Shown in pieces: positions 1 to 10,891 of a stretch of DNA of 64,000 nucleotides. The DNA is from Isoetes taiwanensis. Its lineage: Eukaryota; Streptophyta; Lycopodiopsida; Isoetales; Isoetaceae. The stretch lies in contig JAJEKV010000017.1 of assembly GCA_021234155.1 (NCBI GenBank), forward strand, positions 17,370,372 to 17,434,371. Direction: 5' to 3'. Made by a program: the position numbers and the translations under genes. Every line of letters starts with the position of its first letter. The first letter of the stretch is position 1. The notes beneath the pieces are model-generated. The model did no database searches. It was not told the DNA's origin and was given only the letters and a program-made list of their open reading frames with translations.

Positions 1-1058
1 ATATACATAGGACAATTTATGCATCCGCATAAGCTCATAATACTCACCCCACCAAATCAAATAGGAATTACACCGATGTTTTCCTGGAAGATTTAGAGTT
101 GAAAGACACTTCTGAGCTGCCAAAAGCAATGGTGGCAGTACATATTCTATGTCTTAGATCTATTAAAAATACTGTAAACACAAACATATCAAATTTAGCT
201 CTATAAAACTGTAACAACCATTTTAAGCAAGGCAAATAAAAGCACAAACTTACTTCTTGTTGAACTTGAGCCCATGCCATATAATAGATGGGCATCATCC
301 ACGTTCGTCCAAAATTTTGTAATGCTCCAACATATGTACAGTCACGGCTCACACTGAATAATAAGGTAGAAACCACAAATATTATAAGCTTATAAGCTTA
401 CATGCAGAGAATATTTCACTTGTAGATGAGCAGAAGAGCTTGATCTTAGCTAATATGTGCTCCAATCACGCAAAGTAATCCTTGACCTGAAAGAAATAGG
501 GCAGTAAACTCCGTTACCTGATTAGGCTTAAGCTGGAAGCATAACAAATATAATATCATCTCGTAGTTATCATGTTTTCTAAAATAGATACAACTACTGC
601 TGTAATGTGGACGGAAAGAAACCTCTAAAAAACGTGAAGCGGATCCTGGCCATACCATGCCGAATCTACAAAAGCAAAGCACCGGGCCTTTAAATCATGA
701 ATTGCTGATAGCATATCCAGAGTAGATGGATGGTTTTCCTACTCTTGAATCCGACCCACTAACGGTTTGCACAGAAAAAGAGGGCAAATCATGGCATAAT
801 GCATGGCGATCTGGCCGAGATTAGAAACGCAAGAATAAAAATCAAAATCATAGCAAAGGGAAATTTTGCAATTTTTGGCAAATCAGAAAGATTTCCGGCA
901 GCCAAAATATCCCAAAACCTTAGGAAATTAAAGTAAGGAAAATTCCAAAAAGTTTTCGGAACCTCGGAAAAACCGAATTTAAACAATAGGATAGGATATG
1001 GAAACATAGGAACAGATGTTTATATGGAGGTCACAATTCATCTACTTATTGGATTAAA
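1..1058. other. AT-rich stretch without recognised gene
   Basis: I see only short, compositionally biased open frames on the minus strand here, with no family motif. The sequence may be intergenic or decayed transposon. The segment ends in a pyrimidine-poor stretch followed by TTGCAG at about 1,058-1,063, which could be a splice acceptor for the coding-like segment to the right. Confidence 0.4.
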
Positions 1059-1710
1059 TTGCAGGTTATTTATGACTTAGAGCTAACTGCAACAGCACAA
1101 AAAAATAAATATGTTGATGCTCAATATGATCTGCTATGGAATACTATTGGGCATTTTGTTGGTGCTTATAATTTATTTAAATTGAATTGTCATGAACATA
1201 ATACTAATTCTGATTCTGTTTCTCCTAGAATACCTCTGGAACTGCAAATACAAGCTAGATCTTCAATTTGATGAAGTTGAGGCCTCAAAATATATTGGTC
1301 AACCTATGTCAGAACAGCAAGAGGTACAGACTCAGGTGCAAACACAGATGGATTATAGTTTCTGGACAGGGCATGTTAGGGGAAAGCTATTTGAAAGCAT
1401 TGATGAGATTCCTAAAAGAGAGATAGAATGGGCCAAAGAATTCAGCAGGGAGACTCACTTAATGTATGTGCTATGGTGGTTCATGCATGCCAATAGCATG
1501 GACATGACAGATAGACAATTCGAGTTTTACAGAGAGTGCTATTATTACCATAGAGGCAGAGCTGATTGCTATGGCACTCTCATTCACTTATATTCCACTT
1601 GTAACTCCAACAGGCTGGTTGAGATTGTAGATTGGGGGAAGAACTTCATACCAATTTTATATCCACATTTCCGAGACCACTTTCACTTTCTTGACACCTA
1701 TAATTTCTGA
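1059..1710 (+). pseudogene. Unrecognised coding-like segment in two overlapping frames
   Basis: Two overlapping open frames run through this segment: 1,059-1,271 (70 codons) and 1,192-1,710 (172 codons). The second frame has ordinary amino-acid composition, with acidic and aromatic stretches such as FWTGHVRGKLFE and REIEWAKEF, so it looks coding. I do not recognise the family. A TTTCTCCTAG acceptor-like site at about 1,218-1,228 could join the frames as exons; otherwise a frameshift separates them. The first frame begins with VIYDLELT, which resembles the first motif of DEDD exonucleases, but no later exonuclease motif follows and I do not assign it. Downstream, 1,711-2,040 is T-rich and reads like a 3' UTR running into an A27 tract, so this may be the 3' part of a retroposed transcript. 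Confidence 0.35.
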
Positions 1711-2035
1711 TTTCTGCCTCAATTTCTATATTACTGTTTTGCAGATTTTTGGCTTAAGAGATCTACATGGAAGGCTGTGAGCTTCATCAGCATTTTCTTT
1801 GGAATTATGGAATTCTGTTCTTACTGGAAAGGATGCTGCCATCAATAGTGACATACTCATCTATCATGAGAATTTCATGCTCTCATTCATATTAACTATT
1901 TCACATATTTCTATTATGTTATATTTGGGACTATCTATGCCCAAAATCTATTTCTGCTAGATTGCTGACTGCTTTGTCATGCAATTCTCTATTTTTGTAC
2001 TTATTCTCTATAATTAATGATTAAAAAGCTTCATT

Positions 2036-2040
<5 letters not shown>

Positions 2041-2066
<26 letters not shown>

Positions 2067-2067
2067 A
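2041..2067 (+). repeat. Poly(A) tract at insertion junction
   Basis: An uninterrupted run of 27 A closes the 1,059-2,040 segment. Directly to its right the minus-strand L1 reading frame begins, so the A run marks the 3' end of a poly(A)-tailed insertion in opposite orientation to the L1. I found no convincing target-site duplication further left. Confidence 0.6.
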
Positions 2068-2591
2068 GGACTTTGCTCTACAATACGAAGCCCATCATAC
2101 CCAGACCACCTGCTCATTTTGGAAGGATGCACTTCGACCAAGCCACCTTAATCACAACACCTTCCACAGTACCCGCCCATATAAAGTTCCGAACTAATGC
2201 AATGAGTTCGCGTACTTTGATCTGTGGGGCTAGTAGTAAGAATGCCATATGGGTGACTTGGCCACTGTAATGCGATCCGCAAGAGAACTTTGCGGTGGAC
2301 TACCAGAACAAGTGCTTCTCCAAATCCTTAATAATCTCCTCCCATGCAGCTCCCGTAGCAACACGAATGCCAATTGGAATCCCCAACAACTTGATGGCCT
2401 GCCCATGCGCAAGTAATTTCCATGGATAATCATGAACACACGCCATAGTTGGAGTATCCAATGTCCATAAAGCTGTAGACTTATGCCACCCAACAAGGAC
2501 ACTGGAAGCCAGTGAAAAAGTGGCTAAAAGCAATATGACAGCTGCAATATTCATGGCGTTTTCCTTCGTTTCAACGATTAGAAGGAAAACG
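2068..2591 (-). mobile_element. L1-type LINE ORF2, region downstream of the RT catalytic site
   Basis: Read on the minus strand from about 2,591, this segment continues the reverse transcriptase of 3,265-4,262. It gives VETKENA, then FSLASSVLVGWHKS, which matches the 'SGL.vN..KS' block of plant L1 RTs, and then LLAHGQAIKLLGIPIG, which matches the 'YLGIP.G' block. It continues into WSKCILPK and GLRIVEQ, matching the later 'W..c.P...GGLG..d' block. A stop follows HLFW at about 2,300, so the copy is dead. It is cut off on the left by the poly(A) insertion and split from its catalytic half by the 2,592-3,264 insertion. Confidence 0.75.
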
Positions 2592-2770
2592 AAGTTCTAG
2601 AACTACGGAGTTGGTTAGCATTTCAGTTAACTTTGTCTTTTCCTCCCCATTCCATATTTAGTTCTTTCTAGTCCCTTTCTTCCTCATCAGCTTTCGTGCA
2701 TCCTCCTTTCCTTTCCTGGTGTTGGACCCCACCCCCCACCCCTTTTTCCCATTAGTGGCCTTGTGCTTAG

Positions 2771-2850
2771 TTGGAGGACTTTGTATCTGGTTGAGGCCCT
2801 CGTGCCTGGATGGAGGCCCTCGTGCCTGGTTGGAGGCCCTCATGCCTGGT
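2771..2850 (+). repeat. 20 bp minisatellite, four units
   Basis: Four consecutive 20 bp units begin TTGGAGG/TTGAGGC/TGGAGGC and end TGCCTGGT or a close variant. The first unit is the most diverged. It lies inside the 2,592-3,264 insertion. Confidence 0.8.
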
Positions 2851-3081
2851 TGAGCTCTAGTGGCTTTTGGTTCATTTTTGTGTGCAGGTGAGCAGTAATG
2901 AGCATACTTTTGGCATTTTGGACAAAGATATTAGTTTTGGGGGCACAAAATGAAGATTGTTTATTCAAATATGAGTCCATAAGGTGCTACTTCTTGCTAA
3001 ATGTATTTTCACCCAACAAGGCTTGTCAGCATGAGGGTATAGAGTCTATTGTATTTTGACCCTAGCATAGATTAGTGATAC

Positions 3082-3146
3082 CATTATTGTAAGGGTTTTT
3101 CCTCGAAAACCCGAAAGGGCGAGGTTTTTTAATCCCGGCCATAATG
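3082..3146 (+). ncRNA. Conserved stem-loop motif, locus 1 (GAAA loop)
   Basis: The motif has three nested parts. The outer stem is CATTAT (3,082-3,087) with ATAATG (3,141-3,146), extended by GAT/ATC with a two-base bulge. The middle helix is GGGTT with AATCC. The apical hairpin is AAAACCC, then GAAA (3,113-3,116), then GGG. It is followed by a GGGTCCCA.TA block shared with the LINE 3' ends. The outer stem differs in sequence from the other loci but still pairs. It is probably transcript structure in a retroelement 3' end. Confidence 0.6.
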
Positions 3147-3264
3147 ATCTCACTATCTGGGTCCCAATATGTATTTGTGTTGAGTTTTGGTTATGAAAGG
3201 AGATGCCCGGAGCATTCATTCACTCTTGTCTATGGCATACGTAGTAGTTCTAGAATCAGCATTA

Positions 3265-4262
3265 GCGACTAGGAAGAGGAACGCGTCATCTGCATATTTA
3301 TTGCAAACCTCTTATGTGCCATCTTCCATTGCAAGACCACAAAGAAGTCCCTCTGTGGTTGCAATGGTGAATAATTGCGACAACACCTCTGCGATAATTG
3401 TGAAAAGCAGTGGTGCTAAAGGGCATCCCTGGCAAATACCACGACCGAGGGAGAAGGCATCTGACTGCTCACCATGGAACATAACAGTCGCCTGAGCAGA
3501 GACATGCAGCTTCATAATATCTGATATGAATTGTTCCCCAAATCCCAGTCTTAGCATACATCGACGCATGAATTTCCATCTAACACTGTCATAAGCCTTT
3601 GCAAAATCAAGCTTAAGGTATACAACTGGAAGGTTTTGATGACGTGCCCAATAGATTCCCTCGTAAGCAGCAGCAATATTGTTCAGAATGCATTGTTTTG
3701 AAAGAAAACCTGATTGGGTTGTTGAGATGGATTCTGCCAAGATGTCCCTCACCTGTTCTGCAAAAGTCTTGGCGAAGATCTTATATACAGATGACAATAA
3801 GGTGATGGGCCGCCAGTCTGAAATAATATGAGGATCCTTGAGGGGATGAGTGAGATAGCACCTGTGTTTAGAATTCTATCCAAAGCAGTGGACCGCCGAA
3901 AGTCACAGAAAGCATCATACACATCTGGCTCCAGCCATTCCTAATACTCCTGGAAGAACTCAATTGGCAAACCATCCAAACCTGGGCATTTTCCTCTTTT
4001 TAGTTCGAAGACTGCTGAGCCTAAATCATCAACTATCATAGCCGCCTCTATTGACATGCGCTGCTCGTCAGAGATGATGAGGGAAATCCTAGACAAACTA
4101 GCATCTCGCATTTCTGATTGAAAGGGAAGATATACATTTTTTAGTGGCACAGACTTCCATTTTAACATCCCATGGGTTAAGGCTCGCTTAATGATAGCTT
4201 CAGCACCATCATATTCACCTGCTTCATCATCACGTTTATAATGAAAATGAACATTCTTGAAT
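3265..4262 (-). mobile_element. L1-type LINE ORF2 reverse transcriptase, catalytic half
   Basis: Reading leftwards on the minus strand gives the usual order of a plant L1 RT. First comes the linker with KRGKCPGLDGLPIEFFQEY (about 3,950-4,010), then LIPKDPHIISDWRPITLLSSVYKIFAK, shown here only by its order. LKLDFAKAYDSVRW follows, then GICQGCPLAPLLF, then NKYADDA with the catalytic YADD at 3,285-3,296. The frame is broken: a stop lies before W in the EEYW region and an in-frame TAA follows EDGT just upstream of YADD. The right part (3,797-4,262) lies inside tandem copy 1; the left part is outside it, so the duplication boundary falls in the RT block 'DWRPITLL'. Confidence 0.85.
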
Positions 4263-5699
4263 TAAATGAAAATGAAAGTTACATTTCCCATGATAAGAAG
4301 CAGAATAATTTCAAGTTATTGGGATGCTACCACTTTGATAATTTCTTCCCAGAAAGTAAAATGTTATGCGCCCTTTTCACTGGCTAGAGCATCCGTCAAT
4401 CCGATAATATGTCTGTTGTACCTGTGCTCTTTGTTGGACAAATGTTTGTTCAAACAATGTTGCATAAAGTAAGTGTCATATTTTCTATCATTTGAAATGT
4501 GAAAGTGAGTTTCTTTGATGAATTTCCTCTCATCTTCATCTAATTCAGGATCATATGATTTGGAGGTGCCTACATGTGATATCTACTAAAATTGTGCACT
4601 GATCATTCTTCTAATGCTTGTGTCCTTTCTAAATGTTTCTAAATACTCTTTAAATTGCTTGGCCTGCCATCTACCCTCATAGTCTGTGATGAATTATTTA
4701 AACCACGATTCTATTAATTTGAAATTATTCCAGAATTTTGAATCCACCAGGTGTTAGTTTTAGGGTTGTTAGTTTCGGGGTCCCCGTGTGTCAGTATTGG
4801 GGGTTGTCAGTTTTAGGGTTCCCGCCTAGTTCTAATTTTTGGTTTCCCCACGAGTTTTGGTTTTAAGGTTCCCGCCCAGTGTTACTTCTACTATTAAAAT
4901 TTGGATTTCCCGCCGAGCGTTATGGGCTTCCCACAGAGTATAAATTTTGGGACTAAGTTGGTTCTTTTTTCTTCTTAAACGGGATCGTCTTTATCTGGAG
5001 CCTGGTGCCTGGCGGCCAGGCGAGTTTTATTGTTTCTCTCTTTTTTCATTCCCTGGCGCCTGGCAACCAATGCGAATTCCTGACGCCTAGCGCCGAATGA
5101 GCTCCTGGCGCCTGGCACCAATACGAACTCTTGGCACCTCAACTGGAGAGAAATCAAAGCTCTTCAGCTCTTTGCAACTTGGGGTAAGCAAATCACCTCT
5201 TTTCTTCATCTATCCAGAAATTCTTAGCTATAATGGATGATATAGATGCTTTCAGGCTTGAAATTTAGAAATGGGTATTGTCAAATCGATTTATTTTGCG
5301 AAAAGTTCCTGTATAATACTCTTGGCATTCTTTTGATTATCTGCTTCCATATTATATGGCATGCTTTGATCAATCTTAAACCAGATTCTTTGGAAATTGA
5401 AGCCTTAAAATTCTATTTTTTATTCCAAAGATCCACAAAATCAGGTGTGAAAGACGCATTTTTATACCATTTTCAAAAAAATGAAATGTGGAATAATTTC
5501 AAATTAACGGAATCGTGGTTTTTAACACTTTTCTAGCATTCTGAAAAATCTTAGCAACACTTATAGTCTTGTAAACCTAGTTTTTTTATTGATCTTATAA
5601 CTCCCTTGTCATTAGGTTCTTCTACAACTTCATAATACAACAAATACAAAATTTAAACCTGAAGCTACATGATAATGACATGCAATAAAAGCTTTGCCT
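4263..5699. other. Non-coding interval with degenerate GC-containing repeats
   Basis: I find no protein-coding family here. From about 4,740 to 4,960 there is a degenerate run of phrases built on GTTTTAGGGTTCCCGCC, containing telomere-like TTTAGGG words but not a telomeric array. The 4,990-5,130 segment is a short minisatellite. The rest is AT-rich and is repeated at 26.39-27.8 kb. Confidence 0.5.
4990..5130. repeat. Degenerate ~26 bp GGCGCC-rich minisatellite
   Basis: Imperfect units of about 26 bp contain CTGGCGCCTGGC or a variant followed by an 'AATGCGAA' or 'AATACGAA' type tail. At least three consecutive units are visible from 5,053 to 5,130, with looser copies before them. The corresponding site in copy 2 (about 27,120-27,245) has CTGG and CCTGG words altered to CGG-like words, so its repeat structure is blurred. 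Confidence 0.6.
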
Positions 5700-7903
5700 T
5701 ATTATACCCCCCCGCCGCCTCGGGGACATCAACATTTCTCACAGAATCGGTGGTTTGATGCGGAGTGTAAAGAACGCAAGCGCCAGCTCCGTCACATTCT
5801 GGATCCAGGTACTCGCTTGCAGGCCACCACACAGTACCGTGCTCATCTGAAGGACACAAAGGCGCGGTACCTTGCCAGGCATCAGGGGGAGATGTTCGGC
5901 CTGCTGGACACTCATCCTCGAACCTTTTGGCACAGAGTGCTTCGAAGGCCAGCCCAGTTTATCACACCCGAAAGCGGGGGAACAAGATTTTGCAAAGAAG
6001 ACTCTATGACCCACCGGGGACGCCAGACGTCGCCCATACCCCCACATGATGGCCCCCCATTGGTTCTCGCGAGGAGGAGGATGTTGTGGAGGGCCCGCAA
6101 TGGTCGGCTAATGGGAAGGCAACCGACCTCGATGGTATGCGTGCCGAAGTTACTCAAATGGGCAGGGCAGCCACTGGTGCCAATCCTCACTACCCTGTTC
6201 AACAGAGCATTGCAGGAAGGTTTCCCCCGACAATGGACCACAAGCAGGGTTGTCCCCATTCACAAGGCGGGTGACCCACACTGTCCGGCCAATTACCGGA
6301 CGATCATGGTCGGGATTCAAGATTTGCCAAACCATTGGTCGGCATTCTCGAAAGCAGAAGATTGACCCACCGGGCAGAGGCGCCAGATGTGCGAGCCCTC
6401 ACACAAGCAGGCTTTACACCCCGCCACTCAATGATTGACCATATCTTTACACTGCGGGCACTGATTGAAGACAGCCGAAACCATCGGCAGGACTTGTATT
6501 ACTGCTTTGTGGACTTCGCGAAGGCTTTTGATACGGTCCCCCGGGAAAAGCTATGGGCTAGACTGTGTCAACTGGGGATGCCACTGCCTGTGCAGAATGC
6601 CATATACAGGCTATATGAGAGTTGTTTTGGCAGGATGCAGCCGACGGGCCAAGCATTCACCAGTAGTATCGGGGTCCGGCAGGGCTGCCCCCTCTCACCA
6701 ACACTTTTTGGCCTCTACATTGACCCGGTTAGAGCCCCGGCTTATCGAGCATGGGGGATGACATACGACTTTTGCACTGTGTCATCCGCCCGGCTCATCT
6801 ATGCGAACGATGTTGACCGTCTGGCCCACACCCCAAAAGCTATGCAGTCTCATCTAGATGCCCTAGACACATTCTGCCAGGCTACAGACATGCGCGTGAA
6901 TCTGGCCAAGACCAGGGTGGTTCTCATATCCTCTTCACACCACCCCACGCCTCCTGCACTCATATATCGGGGGATACTGCGGAGGTCACGCCCACCTACA
7001 AGTACCTAGGGGTGGAGTTCTCCTCGCCTGCTGGGAGGCGCCCATCAAAACTGTGTGTGACAACAGTGCCGAAAGCGCTTTTATGCCATGCGCGGAACAA
7101 GAGTCACTAGGCGTAGCTCTATGATTGGGGCCATCGGGCCACATCTGTTTGGGCGCCGGGTCGAGGCCTGCCCTTCAGACGGGTCGAGGTTTGGGGCCCG
7201 ATCGTCTCTTTGGCGAACTGGAATGACTTGGAGCAAAGGTGGGCATGAGTAAGGCATTTTTGGCACGATCGCTGGTTCGCCTGATGGAACGCCTATTTTC
7301 AGAAAGTGGGAGCATATGTGTGTGCTCTACCGCGACGTGGACACAGAGGCCGATCGCGTGGGCGGCATGGGATGCACGGGACGCTTGCTTCCTTGGCAAG
7401 CTCGGGATCCCGGCGTTCTAGAGCAGTGTCAAGACGGCCCATTACAAGGAGCACATCAACCCCGTTGGCGGGGCCCCGCAGCTCTACCTGCGTTCCAACC
7501 GCCCCGAAAAGCCGCCAGCTTGAGTCATTGCCTCCATTCGCACGTGTGCCCACCATCTTCGCGACGAGGCGGGCGGGTGGATTGGGGAGCCCCGCCAGAT
7601 GTGCTCTGTCAAGTCTTTGTCCGACGGGTGCCATTGAGGATGAGTCTCACACTTTCGAGTTGCCCAAAGATTCACCGATCCGGGCGAGATCGTTCCCTTT
7701 AGTACCTACCGGACTTGCCCTCGTGATTTGCCGATGAACACACCGCCAAGATCGCCCTTGGGGGGTGACATTCAGAGGTACTTGGATCTGCGAGCCCACC
7801 TTTGCCCCCGCCTGGCTGCCCGCTGATCAGGCACTACGAATACGGTACATGAGTGTATATATTTGTGTGGTTTTCGTATATTGGAACAGTTTGTCAGCAG
7901 GCT

Positions 7904-7970
7904 GATTGCTGCCACGGTTTTTCCCTCGAAAACCCTTCGGGGCGGGGGTTTTTTAATCCGGGTAGTAATC
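7904..7970 (+). ncRNA. Conserved stem-loop motif, locus 2 (UUCG loop), LINE 3' end
   Basis: Outer stem: GATTGCTGCC (7,904-7,913) pairs fully with GGTAGTAATC (7,961-7,970), using two G-U wobbles. The apical hairpin is CCC-TTCG-GGG (7,933-7,942), a stable UNCG-type tetraloop. It lies about 230 bp after the zinc-finger region of the LINE and before the shared GGGTCCCATA block and (CCTT)5 tail. It is 67 nt long, the same length as the LINE copy at 59.9 kb. Confidence 0.65.
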
Positions 7971-8032
7971 CGCTTGCTGCGCTTTTGTATTGGGTCCCAT
8001 AGACCGATTGGTCTCCGTGGACAATACAAATA

Positions 8033-8052
8033 CCTTCCTTCCTTCCTTCCTT
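8033..8052 (+). repeat. (CCTT)5 tail of the LINE
   Basis: Five CCTT units form the 3' terminal simple repeat of the LINE. Non-LTR elements that do not end in poly(A) commonly end in such short repeats. The second copy has the same tail near 30,190-30,209. Confidence 0.75.
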
Positions 8053-9525
8053 ATAATATATCTTTCACTCCACCATATGTCCATACCATTCTTCACTTTC
8101 ATTTCTTGGACAAACACGTGACCTCTAAAACTTACTTGTTGAAGCATAGATACACTTCCTTGTCATGCATGTTGTTCTAGAATCACAAATATTACAAGTG
8201 CATTTATAACTTAGATCACGAATTTTATGCTATCTGAAAGAGTAAGCGGCAAACCTAAGAGCTTTATTATATCTCCAGTAGCTATGACTCTGAAGCCCAA
8301 TCCATTAGCACGAGAGTCAATGTCCCCATCTTCTTGTTGGCTTTTTGATGGAAAAGGACTATTTGAAAAATATTTGAAAATTAAGAGCATTTTGGGAATT
8401 TCAAAAATACGAATTGGGAATTTAGTCAACAATTAAGGGCATTTTGATAAATTTCCCAAACATTAATATGGAGTTGTTATGAGGCATTTTGATCAGACCC
8501 TGACAAATGGAGCACTTGTCCAAGACCTATAACTATCCTAAGAACATCCTTCACCATTAGTTGTGTTTAGAACACTGAAAACATGTGAACACTCCAAGAG
8601 CAGAGAAAATGAAAAAGGTCACTATAAACCTCGATTGATGGTTTGTTCACTATAATCCCCAAGGCCATTGAATGTCCAATGGGTGGAGGAATCAGATACA
8701 TCAAAGATTGAATTCAGAGAAAGCATTTAACTCATTGGTGTAATGTCTAGATCTTGCACAGAATATTCACCATCATGCTCACAAACATTATTCCAAAGGC
8801 ATAAATATACCCTCCGAGTTCTTTCAATGAGCTAGGACCTTAGTCAGAAGTAGTAGAAGATATGCATATAGAATAAAACAATCAACTCCAATAATGATAT
8901 TAAAGCATAAAGGCATATATGCTTAATCCGAACCTGTTAATCAAAATTCATCCTGGCTTAAACTTGAAAAAAAAAGATAGAATGCTCTCCACTTTTCTGA
9001 TTACTTGAACGTTGATGTCTCAGGTTTGGCATCTCCTTTTCTACCAATGTCAGATCCATTTGGCAGTTATATTGTTCCTGGGAATCCCCAGATATTGGAT
9101 CAGATTCCATTACCATTAGATATTAATCAACATCTAATAACCTGAAATTTCCTTTAAATAATGAATTCACACAATTGCAGATTCTTGTTGGATCAAATAC
9201 TAATATAAGCAGTCCATGCCGTAGGAAATTTTAGTGCCGAGTAGTATAATCAAAACAATGAGACATAATGCGCGAAACCTTCTAGTTAATAAAACCACAG
9301 CTATCACTTTTGTAATAATAACAGTCACATGGAAGCATTTTAGTAACGAAGTTAGATTAAGAATCAAGATATTTCTTTCCTTAAAGATGACATTCTTCCA
9401 ATACTTCTTTGCTAGAGAAGATTGATTAATTGAATTTCAGACCCTCAGGTCCATTAGGCAACATGAAAAATACATGTCCATAAAAGCGCTAAAGGAGTCC
9501 ATTTTTCTCAATATTATCTGCAACA
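8053..9525. other. No recognised gene
   Basis: This AT-rich sequence has only short frames. It contains TTCTAGAATCA at 8,175-8,185, the same 11-mer that ends two other stem-loop-bearing elements. The interval is valuable for comparing the two 22 kb copies. Against 30.2-31.7 kb nearly every difference falls on CAG, CTG or CCG, while the bases between are the same. Confidence 0.5.
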
Positions 9526-10570
9526 TCATTTAGTTCTAACATCATTTTCAGACTTCGCAAATAAGTATTTCCAGAATAAAAGCCATTTTATCTCCACATG
9601 GCCTTTTATTTTCCTTTTGGGGTCTATGAGCTGTTTTATTGCTTTTATTCTTCTCTTTGCAGCGCCGCCTCCAAGTGCAAGCTCACATATGGGCTTCAAG
9701 CTTCTGGCTCTCTCTCTAGCTCCCATAGGAGTATGTTTTAAGTGTTTCAATTTTTTCTCCATGACATCCTTTTCTACTACCAATCTTTTTGCTATTGAAC
9801 CAATTGACACAACATCAGACTTCCTTTGATTTATACACCATCTTTTTCCATCATATTAGTTCTAAGCTGGTTGCATTCCTTCCCTAACTGTTCGCAATGC
9901 GCTCGCATTGCAAACAAAGTTGATTGCATCTAACTATTTGCTGCAGCCAATGCGCTATTATGACACTGCAAAGAATAATCCGAGTAGCTTAAATGTTGAC
10001 AGTATCCAAGCAAGCCATTTGAACCTAATGATGTGAATTTAATCAAACCTGATGCAGAATGGAAGTGTGGATGCAGCTGAATAAAGGGGTCTACTGGGTA
10101 CAATTCACCTTTTACCCACAAATGTATGTGCCTTACTCCTTGGACCCTCAAGGCATCATCATCAAAAGTCTTGTTTATCCTCCCTTTCTTCCTCAGAGGC
10201 AGGCAACTTTGTGATACCTCGATCCAGAATTGCGCAAGATCCTCCACATGATTTTGGTTAGGCTGCAACGTCAAGCATGAAAGATGGTATCGGATATGTT
10301 ATCGACAAATAGTAAGAACTACCTCCCAATCAAGAACATGAACTTAGACTAACCATAGGTAAATTGCAGATCCTCAGATCAGTACCATGTACAATGCATC
10401 ATGTTGCCAGCATGATCAATAGGATGTGCATAATTCAAAGTGAAATTGTAAACTTCAAATTCATGCAATATAACTTCAAATTCATCCACCACATAGATCA
10501 CTTTTGACTGAATTTGTGGTGGAAACTTCATATGTAAGAGCATAATCAGTAGTGGCATGGGCTTCAGCAA
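9526..10570 (-). pseudogene. Unrecognised coding-like segments, minus strand
   Basis: Three minus-strand open stretches have protein-like composition: 10,379-10,570 (63 codons), 9,930-10,274 (114 codons) and 9,526-9,810 (94 codons). The last is strongly basic and helix-prone, with runs such as DVMEKKLKHLKHTP and RRIKAIKQLIDPKRKIKGH. The stretch at 9,810-9,930 also reads as a broken coiled-coil. The gag-like relic at 10,892-11,764 lies immediately upstream on the same strand, so all may belong to one decayed retroelement or to exons of one gene. I do not recognise a family. The 10,379-10,570 frame is largely preserved in copy 2 (32,490-32,714). Confidence 0.3.
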
Positions 10571-10891
10571 AAGGGCTCCGAGGGTTCACAAAGCGGCATT
10601 TGGCAAATCGAAAAATCAAGATCATCTTTTACCGGATCGGACACCGCAATTCTCCCTTGGTAGTGGATGCCCTTAACCTGGGTTAACTCATGCCTGCGGG
10701 ACTCCTGTTGTGCTAGAGTGAGATCTCAGTCGACGTACAAGGACGTCCCCTTCAACTGCTTGCTCTAACATAATATATCTTTTCATACTTGTGCATCTGT
10801 GACCGTGAATGTGACAATACGGTGGCTGTCAGTGCTATGGTAGCTTGCCTAACAATGTGCACAGGTGTGTGGAATACCATATGAGCGAGGA

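Larger units (their letters stand above)
2592..3264 (+). mobile_element. ~670 bp non-coding insertion in L1 with structured 3' tail
   Basis: The L1 frame is broken between YADDAFLFLV (right side) and ETKENA (left side), blocks that are normally adjacent, so about 670 bp has been inserted. Imperfect flanking copies of about 17 bp (gattagaaggaaaacg at 2,576-2,591 and gactaggaagaggaacg at 3,265-3,281) look like an old target-site duplication. No protein is encoded. The insert holds a 20 bp minisatellite (2,771-2,850), the stem-loop at 3,082-3,146 and a 3' end with TTCTAGAATCA (3,248-3,258). TTCTAGAACTACG lies just inside the left end and its imperfect inverse just inside the right end. It may be a non-autonomous element mobilised by the LINE that carries the same 3' tail. 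Confidence 0.55.
5700..8052 (+). mobile_element. 5'-truncated non-LTR retrotransposon (LINE) with zinc-finger C-terminus
   Basis: Frame 5,694-6,365 gives the region before the RT (RWFDAECKERKRQLRH, then HPRTFWHRVL) and the first RT block (NRALQEGFPRQW..VVPIHK). Frame 6,335-7,009 gives CFVDFAKAFDTVPREKLW, then GVRQGCPLSPTLFGLYID, then the catalytic block as LIYANDVDRLA (6,800-6,811), where the usual YADD is YAND. DMRVNLAKTRVV follows. After several frameshifts, about 7,600-7,680 encodes a Cys-x2-Cys..EDESH..Cys zinc finger. The motif at 7,904-7,970 and a (CCTT)5 tail end the element. CCTTATTATA before it and CCTTATAATATA after it may be a target-site duplication. The lineage differs from the L1 copies; I do not assign a clade. 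Many frameshifts may be consensus errors, because the other copy (27.8-30.2 kb) breaks at different places. Confidence 0.85.

Noticed and set aside
3082-3146. Hammerhead or twister-type self-cleaving ribozyme as explanation for the stem-loop
   Set aside because: The hammerhead core (CUGANGA with a partner GAAA) is absent, and I could not fit the twister conserved core to the internal loops.
3082-3146. Intrinsic bacterial-type terminator (hairpin followed by T run)
   Set aside because: The T run is inside the structure, pairing with the A run, and the setting is a plant nuclear genome.
4740-4960. Interstitial telomere repeat
   Set aside because: TTTAGGG words occur but only as scattered parts of longer degenerate phrases, without a regular array.
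9617-9829. Plus-strand 70-codon frame
   Set aside because: It is the reverse shadow of the more protein-like minus-strand frame 9,526-9,810.
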